A stretch of DNA of 64,000 nt from Sistotremastrum niveocremeum HHB9708 (Eukaryota > Basidiomycota > Agaricomycetes > Sistotremastrales > Sistotremastraceae). Each line of letters starts with the position of its first letter. Position 1 is the first letter of the stretch. Positions 59,282 through 64,000 of this stretch are shown here, in pieces. A program made the position numbers and the translations under genes. The DNA lies in assembly GCA_001630475.1 (NCBI GenBank), contig KV419396.1, forward strand, positions 1,265,532-1,329,531, in the 5' to 3' direction. A model generated the notes under the pieces. The model was not told where the DNA came from and did not search any database. It worked only from the letters and a program-made list of their open reading frames with translations.

Positions 59282-62200
59282 ATGGCGCAAATTCGCGAAG
59301 CCATCACCTCTGGCGAACTCACCGACCTCGTTTCATCAGGTGCATCCGCAACCATCTACCCCACCGACGAACACATCCTTCAAACTCTCCAAACTCGTTT
59401 CCGAGCCGACCTTCCTTATTCTCGTATTGCGTCTACCAACTATGTGGTAGTCAATCCCTATAAAGCCCTCGCTAATGTCGATGATGCCACCGCCAACGAA
59501 TATGAAGAACGATGTTATAAAGACACTTCCCTTCCCACCACCGCTGATGCGCCCAAAGCTCTACAGCCCCATCTTTACGAACTCGCCGCGAGGGTTTATT
59601 TGTTGATGAGGAGAAGGAATGAGTCGCAGAGTATCGTTTTTCAGGGCATCACGGGTTCGGCCAAGTCCTCCAGCGCTGAACTTCTCACCAACCAAATTCT
59701 TCGACTCTCGACTCGGACGCGACGTGAGCTACGTGTTGCAGAGCAGATCCGAGCAATTGGGCCGCTCCTCGACTCCTTTGGCAATGCGAAGACCAGAATC
59801 AATCCCAATGCATCACGTCATTCTCGTTATTTCGAACTTCACTTCAACGAACGTGGTCGCATCGCATCCGCGAAAGTCCTCGCCTTCGGTCTCGATAAAT
59901 CCCGCGTCCTCAAGCTCTCGACAGAAGAGAGGACATTCCATGTGTTCTATCAACTTCTTGCGGGCGCGTCACCAGACGAGAGAGAGGCCCTCAACATCGA
60001 AGACGCCTCCGAGTATGCTCTCTTAGCTAGCTCTGGGTGTTATCGACTCCCCTCCGGCCCGTTCAGCGATGATTCGATCGCTATGGCCGACCTCAGAGCA
60101 TCGATGCGCATCCTTGGTTTCAAACCCAAGCACATTTCGTCCATTTTCTCCATTCTTGTCGCCATCTTGGAACTCGGCAACCTGCATTTCGTTGACAGCG
60201 GTTCTCGCGAGGAGAGTGCCCGGGTCACCAACACCGTCCTTCTCGATCACATTGCTCGCCTGCTAGGCGTGGCATCTGATGATCTCGAACAAGCATTGAC
60301 AAACAAGACGAACTACGTCCGAAAAGAGTTGTACACCGTCCTGCTTGACGCTGAGCAGTCGCGTACCCAGCGGGACAGCCTGGTGCAGGCCCTTTATGCC
60401 ATCCTCTTCGCGTATGTGGTGGAAGCGGTCAACCACAAGTTGTCGGCGGAGGAAGTTCCTGCAACTCAGATCATTCTCCTCGATACTCCTGGTTTCCAAT
60501 CTCGCGCTCCTGGTCCAAACACGAGCATTTCTGCTACGGGTGCACCTCCACTTATCTCTGCTCATGGCCAGAGTCCGTTCGACGAATTTGTCATCAACTT
60601 CTCAAACGAGCTCGTCCATTCATATGTCTCGCGAAATACCTTTGAGGATTCTGTTGGTCTAAACAGCTTCCTTACGGCGGATGGTATCGAGCTACCCACC
60701 ATCTCCACCATGGACAACAGCGGCTGTGTCGAATTACTTCGAGGAACGATGGTCCCTGAAAAGATACAGAAGAAACCGGAGGGGCTCCTCGGTGTCATTC
60801 ATAAAGCCTGCACTTCATTCAAGTCCGGAAAGGCAGCTCAGGGTGACAAGAAAGACGAAGAGCTGCTTGCAGATCTAGTTTCCAAATTCGGTACTCATGC
60901 GTCATTCATCACTTCGCCTGGTCTTGGCAATCCTTCCCAAACCGGTATGAACGACAAGTCCCTTTTTGGAATCAACCACTATGCAGGTCCTTGTGCATAT
61001 GATGCCTCTCATTTCATCGAGAAAGATGCCGACATGTTGGACCCGGCATTCGTCACGATCCTCAGACAGTCAACGGAGAGCTTCATCGCCAAACTCGTGT
61101 CGGGTCCTAGTCTTGCGGCTGAAGTACACAGTAAAGATGAGAACACGTTGGTCCAGGCTCAAGTTTCGAGCAGACCTCTGCGAAACCCAAGCCCGATAAA
61201 GAGTATGAATAACACATTGCCTTCTGCATCCGAAACTGAGGGCCAACCTCAACTCGATCCAACAAAATGCTATCCCATCACCACTCAAGTCAATTTCACT
61301 CTGTCATCGCTGCTCACGTCTCTTGACCGGACCCAAGTCTGGACAGTGTCTTGCATCCGACCGAATGATTCGGGGTCACCGAACTCGTTCGACAAACGGC
61401 GTGTAAAGGCACAAATTCGGTCGCTGCTTCTTCCTGACCTCGTTGCCAAGCGAAGAACGGAATTCCTCGTGGATTATGACCATGAGGCGTTCTGCGACCG
61501 ATATGTGCCTACGATGCAGGGAGAGACCGTAGATCGCATCCGTCAATGTGCTCAGGCACATGGCTGGAAGGACGGCGTAGATTATGTACAAGGCCACAGC
61601 AGTGTCTGGCTTACTTATGCTGCGTGGAAGATGATTGAGGATGGGTTGAGAGCTGAAGAACAAGCTCGCAAGCCGAGTGTGGAGGATGAGGACGCCCTTC
61701 CCACCGGTGGGTCTATGGAGGATGTGTCGCCAGGTATCAGGACCGGGAACGCTGGATATGCGGATAGTCAAGATAATCTCCTCCTCACCCGTACTGGCAC
61801 TCACGGTTCTCGGTATCAAGAACCGAATACTGGTTATGGTCCTTCGTCACTGAATACCCCCATGCTCGGGGAACCGGGAGGCGATGATGGCAGTGCATGG
61901 GGTTCGGAGTGGGACAAGAAGAATCCCAACTTGTCATCGCCTTCCGGGAAGGATAATTCCCAGGAGTCAGGCGGATTGATCCAGAAAACGGTCGCGCCTG
62001 GTGAAGTTGAGGAAGTACCGACAAGTCGTGGGCGCAGGAACTGGGTCCGTTTCGTCTGGTTCATGACTTGGTGGATTCCTTCTTTCCTTCTTTCGTGGAT
62101 TGGAAGAATGAAACGACCGGATATTCGAATGGCTTGGCGAGAGAAGGTCACTATATGCATGCTCATCTTCTTGATGTGCGGCATAGTTATCTTCTACATC

Positions 62201-64000
62201 ATTTTCTTCGGCCGTTTACTCTGTCCCAACTTCGACAAGGCGTGGTTACCCACCGAAGTCGCACAACATCAGGGCACAAACGATTTCTGGGTCTCCGTCC
62301 ATGGTCAAGTCTACGATCTTTCAAACTTCTGGAAGGGTCAGCACAGCGACATTCCCGCTCAGCCTGTGAGCCAAGGTTCTATGATCCAGTTTGCGGGCCA
62401 AGATCTTACCGACTATTTCCCGCCGCCCCTAACTTTGGCTTGCCCGGGTCTCGTTAATGACACAACTATTACGGTCATCCCTCAGAACTTCACGATCATC
62501 GATCCTACTGCCATTCATCTTTCCGGACCTATGCAGCCCTTCCAACAATCCAAACTTGCGGATCCCTCCTGGTATACGGACACATTCTTGCCTGCGATGA
62601 AGCAGTTCCACAAGGGACCCCTCGTGTGGTCGAGCAAAGATATTCACGAAGAGGCAGATTCAGGTGACAGGTTCGTCTTCCTTCTTTCAAGTCGCGTATC
62701 TAGCGCTAATATGGCAGCAGAACTTGGGCTGTCTGGGATAACGGGCTTTATGATCTGACTGACTATTTCTGGAGTATTACTCAGAACCCGAGTTCGAAGG
62801 ATCAGTTTTCTTATCTTGACGATTCTATCACTAGTCTGTTCCAACAGCAACCTGGGCAGGACATTTCGTTGGCCGTCAACACCGCTCTTTCACTTATGGA
62901 TCCCCTCGACGCCGCTAAACAGAATGCCTGTCTTAAGAATGTATTCCAAGTGGGACAAACTGACTTCCGCAAGACACCCCGATGCTTAGTCCAGAATTAC
63001 CTTCTGTTGACGTTCTCTATCATCATCATGACAACCATCGGAGCTAAATGTAAGTCGAGATATCACTTTCCTTATTTATTGTCTTTGACCCAAGCTCGAC
63101 AGTCTTGGCTGCTCTCCAACTCACCGGGAAGCGATCCCCCGAAATGCTTGATAAATTCGTCATTTGCCAAGTCCCTTGCTATACCGAAGGCGAAGAGTCC
63201 TTACGTCGCACTATCGATTCTTTGGCGGCCTTGAGATATGATGACAAGCGCAAGCTTCTATTCATCATCTGCGATGGGAACATCATTGGAAGTGGCAACG
63301 ACAGGCCAACTCCTCGAATCGTCTTGGACATCTTGGGCGTGGATCCAAAGCTCGATCCGGAGCCGGTCCTCTTCAAGTCGGTAGGCGAAGGTTCGAAGCA
63401 ACTCAATTATGGCAAGGTATACTCTGGTCTCTATGAATTCGAGGGCCACGTTGTGCCGTATGTCCTCTTCAGCCTATATCACGTCCCACACTGACCATGT
63501 CCCTCAGATATTTGGTCGTAGTAAAAGTTGGCAAACCTAGCGAAAGATCACGACCTGGCAATCGCGGGAAGCGTGACTCGCAAATTCTGCTGATGCACTA
63601 TCTCAATCGTGTTCACTTCGATGCTCCCATGTCACCCCTGGAGTTGGAGATTTATCACCAAATGCGCAATGTCATTGGGATTGATCCTGCATTCTACGAA
63701 TACATATTCACCATTGATGCTGATACTGTAAGTCTTTTTGTTGATCATTATCTGGTTTCGGAAATGAACCTCGTCAATAGTCGGTCACGCCCGACTCCTT
63801 GAACCGGCTGGTCGCATGTACGGCGGACGATTCCAAGATCATTGGAATCTGCGGTGAAACTCGTCTCGACAACGAAGAAGGTTCTTGGTGGACAATGATC
63901 CAGGTGTGTAACTATTCTGCATTGCTCTCGCCTGTTACCTAGTTCTGCGCAGGTTTACGAGTACTACATCTCCCACCATATGGCGAAAGCGTTCGAAAGT
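59282..64000 (+). CDS. myosin-motor chitin synthase (class V/VII type), 3' end outside window
   Basis: Polymerises N-acetylglucosamine into cell-wall chitin; the N-terminal myosin-like head targets it to growing tips. Exon 1 is very long (59282-62670), then 62721-63050 and further exons running past 64000. Order seen: a motor-like domain (residues about 1-770) with [20 protein letters not shown], a degenerate P-loop [20 protein letters not shown] (residues 121-140), [20 protein letters not shown], and [20 protein letters not shown]; then membrane helices ([40 protein letters not shown]), a cytochrome b5-like domain ([20 protein letters not shown]), another helix, and the start of the GT2 domain ([52 protein letters not shown]). 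The catalytic EDR and QRRRW motifs lie beyond the edge. Confidence 0.95.

Overview
The window is nuclear DNA of a filamentous basidiomycete fungus, most likely an agaricomycete. The reasons are very intron-dense genes with introns of about 45-60 bases, GT/AG borders and CTRAY-like branch points, short intergenic spacers, and a typical fungal gene set: a myosin-headed chitin synthase, the vacuolar TRP channel YVC1, LEU2, and a Sec22/Vps17/VAC14 trafficking set. The species cannot be named from the sequence alone. I rebuilt exon structures by hand from splice borders, reading-frame continuity and family motifs. For nearly all multi-exon genes the exon lengths sum to a multiple of three.

Layout. 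1-334: 3' end of an unidentified gene. 772-2265: ER J-domain protein. 3453-4845: glutamine synthetase. 5054-6479: conserved-looking unknown protein with no visible AUG. 6616-8537 (-) AFG1 and 8760-12458 (+) VAC14, head to head. 12590-13731 (-): tyrosine phosphatase. 14101-14794 (-) ARPC3 and 14888-17816 (+) YVC1, head to head. 17975-18797 (-): GINS subunit PSF2. 19117-19977 (-): MAPEG protein. 20269-22443 (-) VPS17, head to head with an unknown 594-residue protein (22711-24766). 25449-26577 (-): low-complexity unknown. 27648-31545 (-) RAT1 and 31701-33308 (+) GCD2, head to head. 33638-35892 (+): haspin. 35978-37272 (-): LEU2. 37391-38958 (-): NOB1. 39147-40036 (-) SEC22 and 40176-40990 (+) MPO1, head to head. 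41126-42838 (-) glutathione-dependent formaldehyde dehydrogenase and 42991-43578 (+) VFA1, head to head. 43780-45443 (-): acyl-CoA-binding membrane protein. 45870-46354 (-) MRPS34 and 46404-46769 (+) GatC, only 49 bases apart. 47047-47960: ESF2. 48235-51472: ARS2. 51763-52873: unknown with an apparent frameshift. 53214-55695 (-): unknown. 56209-57656: a diverged direct repeat whose second copy carries a complete hAT-type MITE. 59282-64000: a myosin-chitin synthase that runs off the window.

Most of this is housekeeping: nitrogen assimilation, endosome and vacuole function, RNA processing, translation, replication and mitosis. I see no defence island, biosynthetic cluster or CRISPR-like system. 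The unusual signals are structural: very small exons (5, 10, 10, 11, 14, 15, 17 and 18 bases), start codons sitting almost alone in their exon, an HPD motif and a phosphatase signature created only by splicing, a GC-AG intron, a run of divergent gene pairs including a 49-base mitochondrial-translation pair, and the nested MITE.
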